DNA from: CALRWV02 sp943371965
GTDB lineage: Bacteria > Bacteroidota > JABWAT01
Direction of reading: 5' to 3'
Length of the DNA stretch: 64,000 bases
Assembly: GCA_943371965.1 (NCBI GenBank)
Contig: CALRWV020000004.1
Coordinates: forward strand, 310,001-374,000
Shown here: piece by piece, positions 35,101-43,513 of the stretch
Layout: every line of letters starts with the position of its first letter
Numbering within the stretch: the first letter of the stretch is position 1
The notes under the pieces: generated by a model
What the model saw: the letters and a program-made list of their open reading frames with translations, nothing else
The model's database searches: none
Told to the model about the DNA's origin: nothing
Translations under genes and position numbers: made by a program

Positions 35101-36281
35101 GTTTTAAATTCACCAATCCGGGTGATGAAATACACATCAAGATTTATGAAGGACAGAATGACCTCGCCGGTTTTCCAACTGTTGAACTGGTGGTGGAAGA
35201 TTCCGGGATTGGAATTCCGAAAGATCAGTTGCCCTTTTTGTTTGACCGTTTCTTTCAGGTCGAAAGCGGAATCAGCCGGACATATGAGGGTTCCGGAATA
35301 GGTCTTTCACTTGTTAGGGAACTGGTGATAATGCACAACGGAACCATTGAAGCATTCAGCGAAATGGGTGCCGGAACAAAAATGAAAATCTGTCTGCCGA
35401 TGATTCTGCATTCTGAAAACCCTGTTGAATCGGTAACCGGGAATTCTGCATTGTTCACACCGATAACGAATGAAATTCCAGATTTAATCGATACCAAACT
35501 TGCTGAAAAAATAAATCCTGCAACCGATAAACCCAAAGATATTCTGAAGATTCTCCTGGTTGAAGATAATCTTGATTTGCTGAATTATGTAAAAAGTCTG
35601 TTGGCTAAATATGAAGTCATTACCTCGTCTGATGGAGAAGACGGATTGCAGGTTGCAATCAGGGAAATTCCGGATCTGATTATTTCAGACGTCATGATGC
35701 CGGTGATGGATGGATACACCCTAACAAAAGAACTGAAAAGCAATCAGGCCACCTGGCATATTCCGGTTGTTCTTCTGACAGCAAAATCGAGTCTTGAGAA
35801 TAAAATTACCGGATTGGGTGAAGGTGCAGATGCCTACCTGACAAAACCGTTTCAAACTGCCGAACTGATTGCCGTTCTTGAAAATCTGCTGAAGTCACGT
35901 GAAAAACTCAGACAGATTTACCGCAATCAGATTGACCACGTTGTTCAAACAGAAAAAGCACTTACAAAAGATGATCTGTTTATTCAGACTGTGATTGGAA
36001 TAATTGAAGAAAATATTTCAAACACAAAATTCGGTGTTGAAGAACTGGCATCACAGGTTTTTCTCAGCCGTTCGCAATTGAACCGGAAACTCAGCGCCAT
36101 CGTAGATCAGAGTCCGAATGCAATGATCAGAACAACACGGATGAAACGCGCAAAAATCCTGCTTGAAAACAATGGCGGAACCATCAGCGAAATTGCGTTT
36201 CAGGTTGGGTTTGATAATCTCGCCTATTTCTCCAAATGTTTCAGGGAAACATTTAATGTTGCGCCAAGTTCGTTGGGGTAA
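32103..36281 (+). CDS. Hybrid two-component system: propeller sensor, kinase, receiver and AraC output
   Basis: A 1392-residue one-polypeptide signalling system. Signal peptide ~1-23 (ending PTFG); propeller repeats ~24-720 (FLWITTRDGLNKFDG first); Y_Y_Y ~730-800; membrane helix ~803-825; HisKA with His in FTNISHEFRTPLTL (~884); ATPase domain with NLLSNSFKFT, EDSGIGIPK and GSGIGLSL; receiver with Asp ~1196 in IISDVMMPVMDG; and a C-terminal AraC domain (VEELASQVFLSRSQLNRK and ISEIAFQVGFDNLAYFSKCF). All catalytic motifs look intact. Such hybrids in Bacteroidota usually sense oligosaccharides and activate neighbouring utilisation genes, but no such locus is adjacent here. Confidence 0.92.
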   Translation: MTIRLNRILVFSLLILGALPTFGNDLSITQKRGLSNNSVTGTIKDKFGFLWITTRDGLNKFDGHSISSFYTQDRELGTITDNYFNSMGYFGGDSIFLSTEKQIFVFSIITNQFSLLPFTSKNEYREGQISSFLQTDSKGIWIGSYEGGLYYFDFETKKSICVSDEKNWDGAKRPINITSFLKGKNGSFWMSTLGGGLIHYNLETKEVKSFSIIPSLVKNDLRNSIRSLDWKNETTMYVGTWGHGLWIFDTATETFKQVWYNEKAPEPYPFNDIRSLFADNDKTVWFGTNGGGLYHLDESGKVIANYTVNGDDHHFIADNDIYTIFREEKGIYWIGTDGGGLQQINLEKQNYGQISTKSSEWRKLNNDDVQDIFIDSHRKIWIATNGGGLTILSPDKQKSTYLTLKPNQPNSLKDNTVYTVTEDQFGRIWIGSNSGGIQVYLPERNQFINLKKMYKGPFNFIYSLFSDSRGNMWVSSYTENFILEKIGTSLGSFQVDSVSLRKMNGSNFQAIMEDRLGNVWIGTNSKGVFYFNLNNGILTSLNEQVSGIPGPKPRNITGIVEDRWNNIWISTSGTGLFYWIRSSNQLVQITEKEGLINNNLSDLVADRKGNLWMTSPLGLGLIEVSDYQSGKGYQLKYYQFNQNDGIDNEVFSRNSGVCDKNGYLYFGGTSGITVFQPENIDLNSPFKPIVPTRLLVNNVPVNYYEEETGRNINSVEEITFDYHHFIISIEVTSLEFSNPDKISYAYKMEGLNNEWVNTQSQRFFTFTSLPAGDYSLKIKSTNTLGNWNEKSRDIRFHILPPYWATWWAYSLYFAAGLVLIFGFIQWRSRKLRQDKKLLEEVVGFRTQELHQTADELKVTNNLLAVQTERLQRLDKKKTELFTNISHEFRTPLTLILNPLESLVKSEPKQPVYSMMFRNATRLNRLINQLLEIAKADSGQLGFKSKTYDFVEFIKSIVTDFASLASQKNRMVIEIYPDKPLIFSFDPDHMEKIVTNLLSNSFKFTNPGDEIHIKIYEGQNDLAGFPTVELVVEDSGIGIPKDQLPFLFDRFFQVESGISRTYEGSGIGLSLVRELVIMHNGTIEAFSEMGAGTKMKICLPMILHSENPVESVTGNSALFTPITNEIPDLIDTKLAEKINPATDKPKDILKILLVEDNLDLLNYVKSLLAKYEVITSSDGEDGLQVAIREIPDLIISDVMMPVMDGYTLTKELKSNQATWHIPVVLLTAKSSLENKITGLGEGADAYLTKPFQTAELIAVLENLLKSREKLRQIYRNQIDHVVQTEKALTKDDLFIQTVIGIIEENISNTKFGVEELASQVFLSRSQLNRKLSAIVDQSPNAMIRTTRMKRAKILLENNGGTISEIAFQVGFDNLAYFSKCFRETFNVAPSSLG

Positions 36282-36546
36282 TGGGTGATGGGTGAACTGT
36301 AATCTGTTTTATTTTATTTAATTGATATTATGAAATTATTGACCAATTAAAAATTTGTTCTTAAATTCGATCAGCATTAAGAAATTAAGAGTTGGTAGTA
36401 TTAGAATTAAGGGTACAAATTCAGCTCAGTAAAGAAATAAACAAAATTAATTGCAATTGATAACAACTCTTTCTAAACTTGCAAAAGCTAATAACTGATC
36501 CCGCCTAACCATTAAATCTTTTTGAAAAATATAGTTGAAAAATATT

Positions 36547-36553
36547 GGAGGAG
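36547..36553 (+). promoter_or_regulatory. Strong Shine-Dalgarno deciding the TlpA start
   Basis: GGAGGAG at 36547-36553 sits 6 nt before the ATG at 36560, ruling out the in-frame TTG at 36545. It is one of the few full-strength ribosome sites in this window. Confidence 0.75.
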
Positions 36554-36559
36554 TATACC

Positions 36560-37879
36560 ATGCGAATTATTATTCTGGCTATCCTGTTTTTATTCAGTTT
36601 TACTGTTTTCTCACAAGTTCCTGATACAATAATAATTAAAACAGAAATAATTAAAGGTTTTGGTCCATTTGGGCAATCATTAAGTTTCGTTAAAACAATG
36701 GAAAAAGATAATTATTGGAATAAAACTATTCCAAATATAAAAGGTGTTCCCTTAAACAATCTTTTATTTTCTGTAGAACAGACTGATTTTTTACAGCATT
36801 CTTACCAATCACATGAAGCTGCATTGTTAACAGATGAGACATTTGACAACCTGAAAAGCGGTTGGAACTGGAATCCTTTGGAAGCTGAATATTCAAAAAT
36901 ACCTATCAAGCTTGATATTGCAATCGCAGCATTTTTGGATGAATCTGGAAAAGTAAAAATTCTTGTTGATAAAAATAATAATTATGATCTATCTGATGAA
37001 ACTCCATTTTCATTGCCTGATTTTATTCCTGGTCAGAATTATTGGGGACGATACAATGATTTGCTTCCATTTAAAGTTGAATATGAAACTTTCGTAAATG
37101 GAAAAATTGAAAAGAGTTTTACGTGGCTCTATTTGGACTATGATATCAGTATGACAAAAATCAAAATTGATAAGACTACCGAATTGGTTTTAGGGCGCAG
37201 TTTTGCAGAATATCATTCAGGTGAATTCAAAATAAAAAATAAAACTTACATAGCTGCAGTTAAAAGCGACCGCGCAGCATTCAGAGATTATTATACTTTG
37301 AAAGTCTGGGAAAAAGGAAATGAGACAACTCAATCAGAATTCGGAGAAGGAATATCGAAAAATGGTAATATCAGGATTGATGATTATTATTATACTCTGA
37401 ACAAAATTACCACTGATGGAAAATATATTACCCTTATCAAGAATGAAAGTGTCGAAACACTGGGGGGAAGTGATATCAATATGAAAGCGGTCAATTTCAT
37501 TTCAAAAAGCATGGATGGTCAGGAGATAAATCTTTCGAGTTTGAAAGGTAATTACGTTCTGCTTGATTTTTGGGGAACATGGTGCAGTCCATGTGTTGCT
37601 GAAATACCAAGCCTCAAGAAAATATACGATACTTATAAAGAAAAGAATTTTAAAATTATTGGTATTGCAGCTGACAACAAAGAAGCAGTTGACAAATTCG
37701 TAAAAGAAAAAAATGTTGAATGGAGTCAGATTTTGCAAAGCGAAGAGAAAAGTATTCTTTCACTTTATGGAGTTCAACATTACCCAACAACGTTTTTAAT
37801 CGATCCCAACGGTATTATCATTGCAAAAGATATCAGAACGCAAGAGTTGGAAATTAAATTAAAAGAATTGATTAAATAA
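36560..37879 (+). CDS. TlpA-like thioredoxin-fold protein with long N-terminal domain
   Basis: A 439-residue exported disulfide reductase-like protein. The signal peptide (~1-18) ends FTVFSQ. Residues ~20-310 are a beta-rich domain of unknown type containing DKNNNYDLSDETPF, reminiscent of a calcium-binding loop. The C-terminal ~125 residues are a TlpA/redoxin domain with WGTWCSPC (Cys342, Cys345) and the cis-Pro in HYPTTFLI. It should reduce or isomerise disulfides in the periplasm. It opens a tight operon with two lipoproteins and a beta-barrel protein (gaps of 2 bp, then 1-bp overlaps). The operon looks more AT-rich than its neighbours, which may hint at acquisition. Confidence 0.85.
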   Translation: MRIIILAILFLFSFTVFSQVPDTIIIKTEIIKGFGPFGQSLSFVKTMEKDNYWNKTIPNIKGVPLNNLLFSVEQTDFLQHSYQSHEAALLTDETFDNLKSGWNWNPLEAEYSKIPIKLDIAIAAFLDESGKVKILVDKNNNYDLSDETPFSLPDFIPGQNYWGRYNDLLPFKVEYETFVNGKIEKSFTWLYLDYDISMTKIKIDKTTELVLGRSFAEYHSGEFKIKNKTYIAAVKSDRAAFRDYYTLKVWEKGNETTQSEFGEGISKNGNIRIDDYYYTLNKITTDGKYITLIKNESVETLGGSDINMKAVNFISKSMDGQEINLSSLKGNYVLLDFWGTWCSPCVAEIPSLKKIYDTYKEKNFKIIGIAADNKEAVDKFVKEKNVEWSQILQSEEKSILSLYGVQHYPTTFLIDPNGIIIAKDIRTQELEIKLKELIK

Positions 37880-37881
37880 CA

Positions 37882-38196
37882 ATGAAAAACAAACTATCAC
37901 TCCTCCTCATTTTCTGCTTTATAATTTCAGGATGTGAATCATCTGAATTGGAAGACCCGACAACCAGTATACATTATAATATTTCAGAACGATCGTATGT
38001 TAAAATGTTCGTTACAAATACTTATGATGTTTTAATTATCACTTTAGTTGATGGAGTACTTCCCGAAGGAAATCACTCAGTTTCTTTTCAAATGAATGAC
38101 CTTGCCAACGGAATTTATTACTTCACTATTGAAACTACTGGTGTAAGTTCCGGTAAAAAATCAAAAACAACAAAAACATTTATTCTGAGCAAATAA
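37882..38196 (+). CDS. Small lipoprotein resembling a bare T9SS sorting-domain fold, copy 1
   Basis: A 104-residue lipoprotein: lipobox with Cys18 (FIISGC) then ESSELEDPTT. The remaining ~75 residues align by eye with the T9SS type-A/FlgD-Ig-like sorting domain of nearby cargo proteins. For example, SYVKMFVTNTYDVLIITLVDG parallels SFVKLSVFDILGREIKVLVDG of the protein at 41342, DLANGIYYF parallels NLSSGVYFY, and both end KxFIL-K/R. The YPNPFNP entry is replaced by LEDPTT. It is thus a lipid-anchored protein made of little but that fold. Function unknown. Its stop overlaps the start of the second copy by one base. Confidence 0.75.
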   Translation: MKNKLSLLLIFCFIISGCESSELEDPTTSIHYNISERSYVKMFVTNTYDVLIITLVDGVLPEGNHSVSFQMNDLANGIYYFTIETTGVSSGKKSKTTKTFILSK

Positions 38197-38510
38197 TGAA
38201 AAATAAACTCTCTCTTCTCCTCATCTTTTCCTTTTTATTATTTGCCTGTGAATCTTCTGAATTGGAAGACCCGACAACAGTAATATCGTTTTCAATTCCA
38301 GAAGAATCTTATGTTAAAATGGTAGCAACAAATTCATATGATGTTGTCATCAAAGTTTTGGTTGATGGTAACTTACCTAAAGGATTTCACAATATTCATT
38401 TTGAGATGATAGATCTTGCAGAAGGAACCTATTTTGTCACAATAGAGACTACCGGAGTAAAATCAGGAAAAAAATATAAATCTACAACAACATTTCATCT
38501 GGTAAAATAA
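38196..38510 (+). CDS. Small lipoprotein resembling a bare T9SS sorting-domain fold, copy 2
   Basis: A 104-residue tandem duplicate of the preceding lipoprotein, with the same length, the same MKNKLSLLLIF signal start and the same CESSELEDPTT after the lipobox (Cys18, FLLFAC). The two copies differ mainly in the central strands (IPEESYVKMVATNSYDV and LPKGFHNIHFEM), consistent with functional divergence rather than a recent copy. It ends in a T9SS-sorting-like strand (TTTFHLVK). It starts on the stop of copy 1 and ends on the start of the beta-barrel gene, each with a 1-bp overlap. Confidence 0.75.
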   Translation: MKNKLSLLLIFSFLLFACESSELEDPTTVISFSIPEESYVKMVATNSYDVVIKVLVDGNLPKGFHNIHFEMIDLAEGTYFVTIETTGVKSGKKYKSTTTFHLVK

Positions 38511-39157
38511 TGAAAAAACTTAATCTTATTCTTTGTATATTATTTATTAACTCATTCGTAAACGCCCAATCTTTTCTCGGTGTGGAAGCTGGATATGGTG
38601 GTTATCTGTTAAACAGTGAAAATGATCTTCATTTACTGGCAGATCATAAAATGTCAGATTATTATATCGGCGGATTGACCTACCAGTTTCCTATCAATTC
38701 GGATTATTCACTTTCAGCAGATTACAATTTCACTTCAAGAACAATTGAAGGACTTTATAAATCAGAAATCCGAGATGATAACAATGAATATGTGGGTACA
38801 GTTAATACTGATTATTCGCTTCTTCATCACAGCTTCGATTTTATTTTAAAGTCGCAGGATGAATCAAAAAAAGTCAGTTATGGATTGGGCCCAACTTTCG
38901 TTATTACAAACCGGATTTTGGGTGAAAATACAAATTGGTTTGACAAACTGGCTTCATCAGGATTGGGAGTTTGCGGCACTTTGGAAGTATTGGAGCCCAT
39001 TTCACTGAATTCGGATCAGTTCACCTATACTGTGCAAGTGAAACTGAAATATACACACTCAGTCTGGTTCGATAAAGGAATCAGAAAATTGGACGGATAC
39101 ATGCAGGAATTTGTTATGCTTCAGCTCAGTTTTAAATGGCTTTATATTTTGAATTAA
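38510..39157 (+). CDS. Outer-membrane beta-barrel-like protein
   Basis: A 215-residue protein with a signal peptide (1-19, ending SFVNAQ) and alternating aromatic/hydrophobic strands: FLGVEAGYGGYLL, DYYIGGLTYQF, SLSADYNFTS, TVQVKLKYTHSVWF, and a C-terminal LQLSFKWLYILN. This pattern fits a small 8-10 stranded outer-membrane barrel. It is last in the TlpA operon, so the set covers periplasm (TlpA), lipoproteins and outer membrane. No specific family recognised. Confidence 0.68.
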   Translation: MKKLNLILCILFINSFVNAQSFLGVEAGYGGYLLNSENDLHLLADHKMSDYYIGGLTYQFPINSDYSLSADYNFTSRTIEGLYKSEIRDDNNEYVGTVNTDYSLLHHSFDFILKSQDESKKVSYGLGPTFVITNRILGENTNWFDKLASSGLGVCGTLEVLEPISLNSDQFTYTVQVKLKYTHSVWFDKGIRKLDGYMQEFVMLQLSFKWLYILN

Positions 39158-39194
39158 TTAAAAACTAAGTTAAATAACCGTAAGGACTAATTTC

Positions 39195-40178
39195 ATGCAA
39201 ACACGCTTTTTGGGAAAACTTAAAACATCAGCTATGGGTTTGGGCTGTATGGGAATGTCAGAATTTTATGGCGCAACCGATGATGCAGAATCAACTGCTA
39301 CCATTCACCGTGCTCTCGAACTCGGCATTACTCTGCTTGACACTTCAGATATGTATGGACCCCACATCAATGAAGAACTGATTGGAAAAGCGATTAAAGG
39401 GAAACGCGATCAGGTTGTGATAGCCACCAAATTCGGAATCGTCCGTGATCCTCTAAATCCTGCAATGAGAAGCATCAGCGGAAAACCTGACTATGTAAGA
39501 TCGTCCTGCGAAGGAAGTTTGAAACGGTTGGGAGTTGATACCATTGATTTGTATTACATCCACAGAATTGACCCCAACACTCCAATTGAAGACACCATTG
39601 GTGAAATGAGCAAACTGGTGTCTGAAGGAAAAATCCGGTTTATCGGGCTTTCAGAAGCTGGAATTCAAACCATCAAACGGGCGCACAACGTTCATCCCAT
39701 CTCGGCACTTCAAACCGAATACTCATTATGGTCACGTGAACCTGAAGAAGAACTGTTGGATGTCTGTAAAGAATTGGGAATTGGGTTTGTTGCTTACAGT
39801 CCGCTGGGGCGTGGGTTTCTGACCGGACAAATTAAAACTATCGATGATTTTGCACCGAATGATTTCAGACGGGTGTCACCCCGTTTTCAGGGAGAAAATT
39901 TCCAGAGAAATATTGATCTGGTAAACCAAATCATCAAAATGGCAGAATCCAAAGAATGTACTCCTTCACAACTGGCCCTTGCCTGGGTAATGGCACAAAG
40001 TGAAATTATTGTTCCGATACCGGGAACCAAACGCAGAAAATATCTGGAAGACAATGCCGGTGCTTTGACTGTAACTCTAACAAAAGAAGACCTGATTCAT
40101 ATCAATGAGGTTGCGCCAAAGGGTGCTGCATCAGGGTTGAGATATCCGGAAGCGGCAATGAAGAGTTTGAACAGATAA
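39195..40178 (+). CDS. Aldo/keto reductase
   Basis: A 327-residue cytoplasmic NADPH-dependent oxidoreductase of the AKR superfamily (TIM barrel). The catalytic tetrad is visible: Asp49 and Tyr54 in LLDTSDMYG, Lys79 in IATKFG, His123 in YYIHRID. The cofactor end includes ALAWVMAQ and VPIPGTKRRKYLEDN. The start is supported by TAAGGACT 9 nt upstream. It lies 37 nt after the TlpA operon's last gene and may be read through from it, although its codon and base use look like the window average. Substrate (sugar, ketone or quinone) cannot be told. Confidence 0.93.
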   Translation: MQTRFLGKLKTSAMGLGCMGMSEFYGATDDAESTATIHRALELGITLLDTSDMYGPHINEELIGKAIKGKRDQVVIATKFGIVRDPLNPAMRSISGKPDYVRSSCEGSLKRLGVDTIDLYYIHRIDPNTPIEDTIGEMSKLVSEGKIRFIGLSEAGIQTIKRAHNVHPISALQTEYSLWSREPEEELLDVCKELGIGFVAYSPLGRGFLTGQIKTIDDFAPNDFRRVSPRFQGENFQRNIDLVNQIIKMAESKECTPSQLALAWVMAQSEIIVPIPGTKRRKYLEDNAGALTVTLTKEDLIHINEVAPKGAASGLRYPEAAMKSLNR

Positions 40179-40252
40179 ACAGTTGCATTGATTTTCAAAA
40201 TCTTGCACCCAAATCGGGACAGGTAAGATATTAACAGGAGAGATAAAGTAAA

Positions 40253-40978
40253 ATGAAAATTTTAAACTTCACTTTTGGTTTTCTTCTTGCAGTTACTTCA
40301 TTTTCATGTACCGATGATTATGAAGAAGTTCCAACCGATAAATATACCGGTAAATTCCCGAATGCAAAAAATAAAAACTCGTTCATGCCACTTGCCCTGA
40401 ATAATTTCTGGATTCATAAAACACTGCTCTCAGGCATAGATACAGTGAGCCTGAAAAAAAGTGTAAAAAAGAATTTCAGGGTTTTTACAAGACAATTATT
40501 TGACAATTCATTTGTTTCAAACGTGGAAATATTCGCAGAATCTGATTCATCCTTTGATGGTTATTTTTCAAGTGATTCTGGAGTGTTTCGGTGTATTGGA
40601 ATTACCATGGGTATGAATTTTATAAAAACCAAATCAATTATTAAAACAGATTCGATATTAATTTATGGAAATGAAGCGCCTTCTGTTCCGGTAAAAAACA
40701 AAGAAGAGGAATCTATCCGAAATTTGTATGGAACAGTTTGCCGGGTGAAAAGCACAACCACCCATCTCGATCTCATTACTGTCAACGGCGAAAAAATTAC
40801 AGATGTTTGGGAATTCAAAACAGTTTCTGCGGATACAATCAATAAAAATTATTCATATAGAACCGTAAGTTATTTCAAAAAGGGGGTTGGATTGTTGGAT
40901 TACGAGTATGTTGAAATATCGAATGGCTTTGAAGTTTTAAGCGATAAGAAAATCCTGATTGATTACGGCTTGAACTGA
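40253..40978 (+). CDS. Lipoprotein of unknown function
   Basis: A 241-residue predicted lipoprotein: signal to lipobox Cys19 (VTSFSC), then an acidic start TDDYEEVPTDKYTGKFPNAK. The body is beta-rich with ALNNFWIHKTLLSGIDTV, a context (N-x-W/F with 'W.Y') common in Bacteroidota surface lipoproteins. No catalytic motif is visible. An AGGAGAG ribosome site lies upstream of the ATG. It ends just before a 36-bp palindrome, and no operon partner is evident. Confidence 0.65.
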   Translation: MKILNFTFGFLLAVTSFSCTDDYEEVPTDKYTGKFPNAKNKNSFMPLALNNFWIHKTLLSGIDTVSLKKSVKKNFRVFTRQLFDNSFVSNVEIFAESDSSFDGYFSSDSGVFRCIGITMGMNFIKTKSIIKTDSILIYGNEAPSVPVKNKEEESIRNLYGTVCRVKSTTTHLDLITVNGEKITDVWEFKTVSADTINKNYSYRTVSYFKKGVGLLDYEYVEISNGFEVLSDKKILIDYGLN

Positions 40979-40981
40979 TTA

Positions 40982-41017
40982 CTTTATAGCCCACGATTTA
41001 AATCGTGGGCTATAAAG
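40982..41017. terminator. 36-bp perfect palindrome after the lipoprotein gene
   Basis: A perfect zero-loop palindrome (18-bp arms, CTTTATAGCCCACGATTT and its complement) starts 4 nt after the stop at 40978. Its centre ATTTAAAT matches that of the palindromes at 7878 and 52964. The remaining ~320 nt to the next gene show no ORF, only a likely promoter region with AATTTGTAAAG near 41281. Confidence 0.7.
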
Positions 41018-41341
41018 AAATCTAAATCTCAAATCTTCCTGATTTCTGCCAAATTATCTCACTTTCTACAATCCTTTTTAGACCCGTTTTAGACAGACGT
41101 TAAGCCTAACAAAGACCTTCCTGAGATTTTATCCAATTCCGGCAAAATCACCGGGAAATTCTGCCTGTCTTCCACCATCACGTTGATTCGTTTTTTACTT
41201 GAAGTTCCATTAGAAAAAGTCAATTGCTTTCAATTTTGCAACATGTGAACATTTTGTTGTCTATGATTTGGATTTTCATTAATTTGTAAAGCCAAAATAA
41301 AAGATCCTGCCAAACTAATTGAATAAAAGATGAGGGAAAAT

Positions 41342-43513
41342 ATGAAAAGAAATCGCATTATGATTCTGGCAATTGCAGTTTTGACGCCAATGCTACTGTT
41401 ATCGCAGGAGAGTAAAAACAGAATCGCCGTTGTAAAGGCAGATCTGAGTACTTCAATTTCAGACGGAACACGGTTGGTTGTAACAGAAAAATATAATTCC
41501 AGTTCAGCATCCTGGCAGGTTACAGGAAAAACAATCAGAATATACAAGAATAGCCATGTTGTTAAAAATTCCGGTTCATTTGGATGGATAGATTATCTCT
41601 ATAATGACAACAATCAACAACAAGGATCTGAACAATTCAATTATGGAGTTTTAACTTGGAAATTTGTTTTCAAATATACCCCCGAAGGGAAATTGAAAAA
41701 TGCTTATGGATTATATAATCAAAACAACAATCTTGATTCTGTTAATAATAATATCTACACAATTGATGAAAATGGACGAGTTTTGGAAGCTTTCCAACAG
41801 CTTTATTCAGCAGGCACATGGATCAATCAATCGCATTCTGTTAATACTTATGATGGTTCAGGAAATCGAATTAGATTGGTCCATAGTTCATGGGATGGAA
41901 ATAAATATATTGATACCAATCTAGATTCCAGCATTTATACAAACAATTTACTCACAGAATCATATTCGAAATCTTATTCTTCCGGGAATTGGATTCCACT
42001 ATCCAAAACATTATATGCTTATGACGGCAGTAATGATATTACTCAAACAATGAAATATAACTGGGATAATATCAATAAGGTTTGGTTTCTTACATCAAGA
42101 GATACATATTCCACATTGCCGGGAAAATACATTGTTCTTTTTTCACCCCAAACAAGTTCAACCTATTATGCCAGCGATTCATTGGTCATTTCCTGGTATT
42201 CATCAGGGGTATCAGCAACTGATATTCAATTATCATCTGATAATAAAAGTTCATGGTCAGCTGTAAAAAACAATATTGTTGGCTCCGACTTCGGTTTTTA
42301 TACGTTTAGAAATACAAATATTACAAGCAATAACTGTTATATCCGCGTATCAGAAACTTCAAATTTTTCAGTTTATGATCAGAGTTCCAACAGTTTTCAG
42401 TTGAATTCTTTTGTTCCCTTTTTAACACATGAAACCGGAACTGTTAAACTTTCAGTTTTCAGTTCCGGTGAAATTGGTGCCAATAACGGTTCAATTCAAT
42501 CGGGACTTGGTTTTACTTATAATGGTCATTCAAATCCACTCTATTCAGCGGGAGTGGTTGTTGGAACATCAGTTACAGGTTTGTATGGATCAATGAGAAG
42601 TTTTACTATAAATGATCTTAAATCTGATACACTCGATAATTTTACAGGAAGTCAATATTTTGATCAGATTGCAAAAGTTGGTTTCACGCTTCCGGCAGCT
42701 CCAGATCCAATAAACAAATTATTCATTCAGCAAACCACGTATTCCAAAAAGGGAAATGATTATGTTTTTTGCATTTATAAAATTACCAACAATTCAATTT
42801 CAACTGAAGTTACCGGATTAAATGTAGGAATGATGGCAGATTGGGATATTTACAATTCGTCAACAAATCTTGGAGCAGTAGTTTCTGAGAAAAAATTGGT
42901 TTATCAATACAATCAGAATGGGACTGGTGATCCGAATTATTATGGAATGGTCTCTTTAAATAACTTTTCAGGGGGAATGGTAACAAATGCCTCTTTCAAT
43001 TCTTCATCACGTTTAATTGGAATGTCTTGGATATCAACAGTTTTTTCTGAATCCATTACTTCAACAGGAGATCAAAGATCTTTTATTGGAAGTGGTTCTT
43101 ACACAATTCCTGCAAACTCTTCAGTTCAAGTAGGATTCGCATTGGTTGGTGCTTCATCATTGGCAAATCTGAAACTGCAGACAGATACACTAATTCAAAC
43201 ATGGGATAATGGCATCCTTACCAATATTGAATCAGAAAAGGTCATTCAACAATCTTTTAATTTGCATCAGAATTATCCAAATCCTTTTAATCCATCAACA
43301 GTGATAGAATATGAATTGAGAACAGCCTCCTTTGTTAAACTTTCAGTATTTGATATTCTGGGGCGTGAAATTAAAGTTCTCGTTGATGGGGATAAACCTG
43401 CAGGATCTTATAAAGCTGAATTTAATGCCGGTAATTTATCGAGTGGGGTTTATTTCTACCAACTAAGTGCAAAAGATTTTATTCAAACCAAGAAATTTAT
43501 TTTGGTCAGGTAA
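41342..43513 (+). CDS. Secreted T9SS cargo protein of unknown activity
   Basis: A 723-residue exported protein. The ATG at 41342 has GAGGGAAA 6 nt upstream (an in-frame ATG at 41330 adds MREN only). Signal peptide ends PMLLLSQ. Residues ~25-270 contain repeated W/Y-rich units (YNNNQQQGSEQFN, SSSASWQVTGKT, SGNWIPLSKTLYAYDGS) like YD-type or 'DUF' tandem repeats of Ignavibacteria. The middle (~270-620) is beta-rich with no catalytic motif recognised. The last ~80 residues form a T9SS sorting domain (QNYPNPFNPSTVIEYEL ... KKFILVR). Likely surface-exposed or released. Confidence 0.75.
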   Translation: MKRNRIMILAIAVLTPMLLLSQESKNRIAVVKADLSTSISDGTRLVVTEKYNSSSASWQVTGKTIRIYKNSHVVKNSGSFGWIDYLYNDNNQQQGSEQFNYGVLTWKFVFKYTPEGKLKNAYGLYNQNNNLDSVNNNIYTIDENGRVLEAFQQLYSAGTWINQSHSVNTYDGSGNRIRLVHSSWDGNKYIDTNLDSSIYTNNLLTESYSKSYSSGNWIPLSKTLYAYDGSNDITQTMKYNWDNINKVWFLTSRDTYSTLPGKYIVLFSPQTSSTYYASDSLVISWYSSGVSATDIQLSSDNKSSWSAVKNNIVGSDFGFYTFRNTNITSNNCYIRVSETSNFSVYDQSSNSFQLNSFVPFLTHETGTVKLSVFSSGEIGANNGSIQSGLGFTYNGHSNPLYSAGVVVGTSVTGLYGSMRSFTINDLKSDTLDNFTGSQYFDQIAKVGFTLPAAPDPINKLFIQQTTYSKKGNDYVFCIYKITNNSISTEVTGLNVGMMADWDIYNSSTNLGAVVSEKKLVYQYNQNGTGDPNYYGMVSLNNFSGGMVTNASFNSSSRLIGMSWISTVFSESITSTGDQRSFIGSGSYTIPANSSVQVGFALVGASSLANLKLQTDTLIQTWDNGILTNIESEKVIQQSFNLHQNYPNPFNPSTVIEYELRTASFVKLSVFDILGREIKVLVDGDKPAGSYKAEFNAGNLSSGVYFYQLSAKDFIQTKKFILVR

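Noticed and set aside
36560..39157. Bacteriocin or peptide-export operon
   Set aside because: TlpA plus small lipoproteins could suggest this, but there is no ABC transporter, leader peptide or modification enzyme; the small proteins have lipoboxes and a sorting-domain-like fold.
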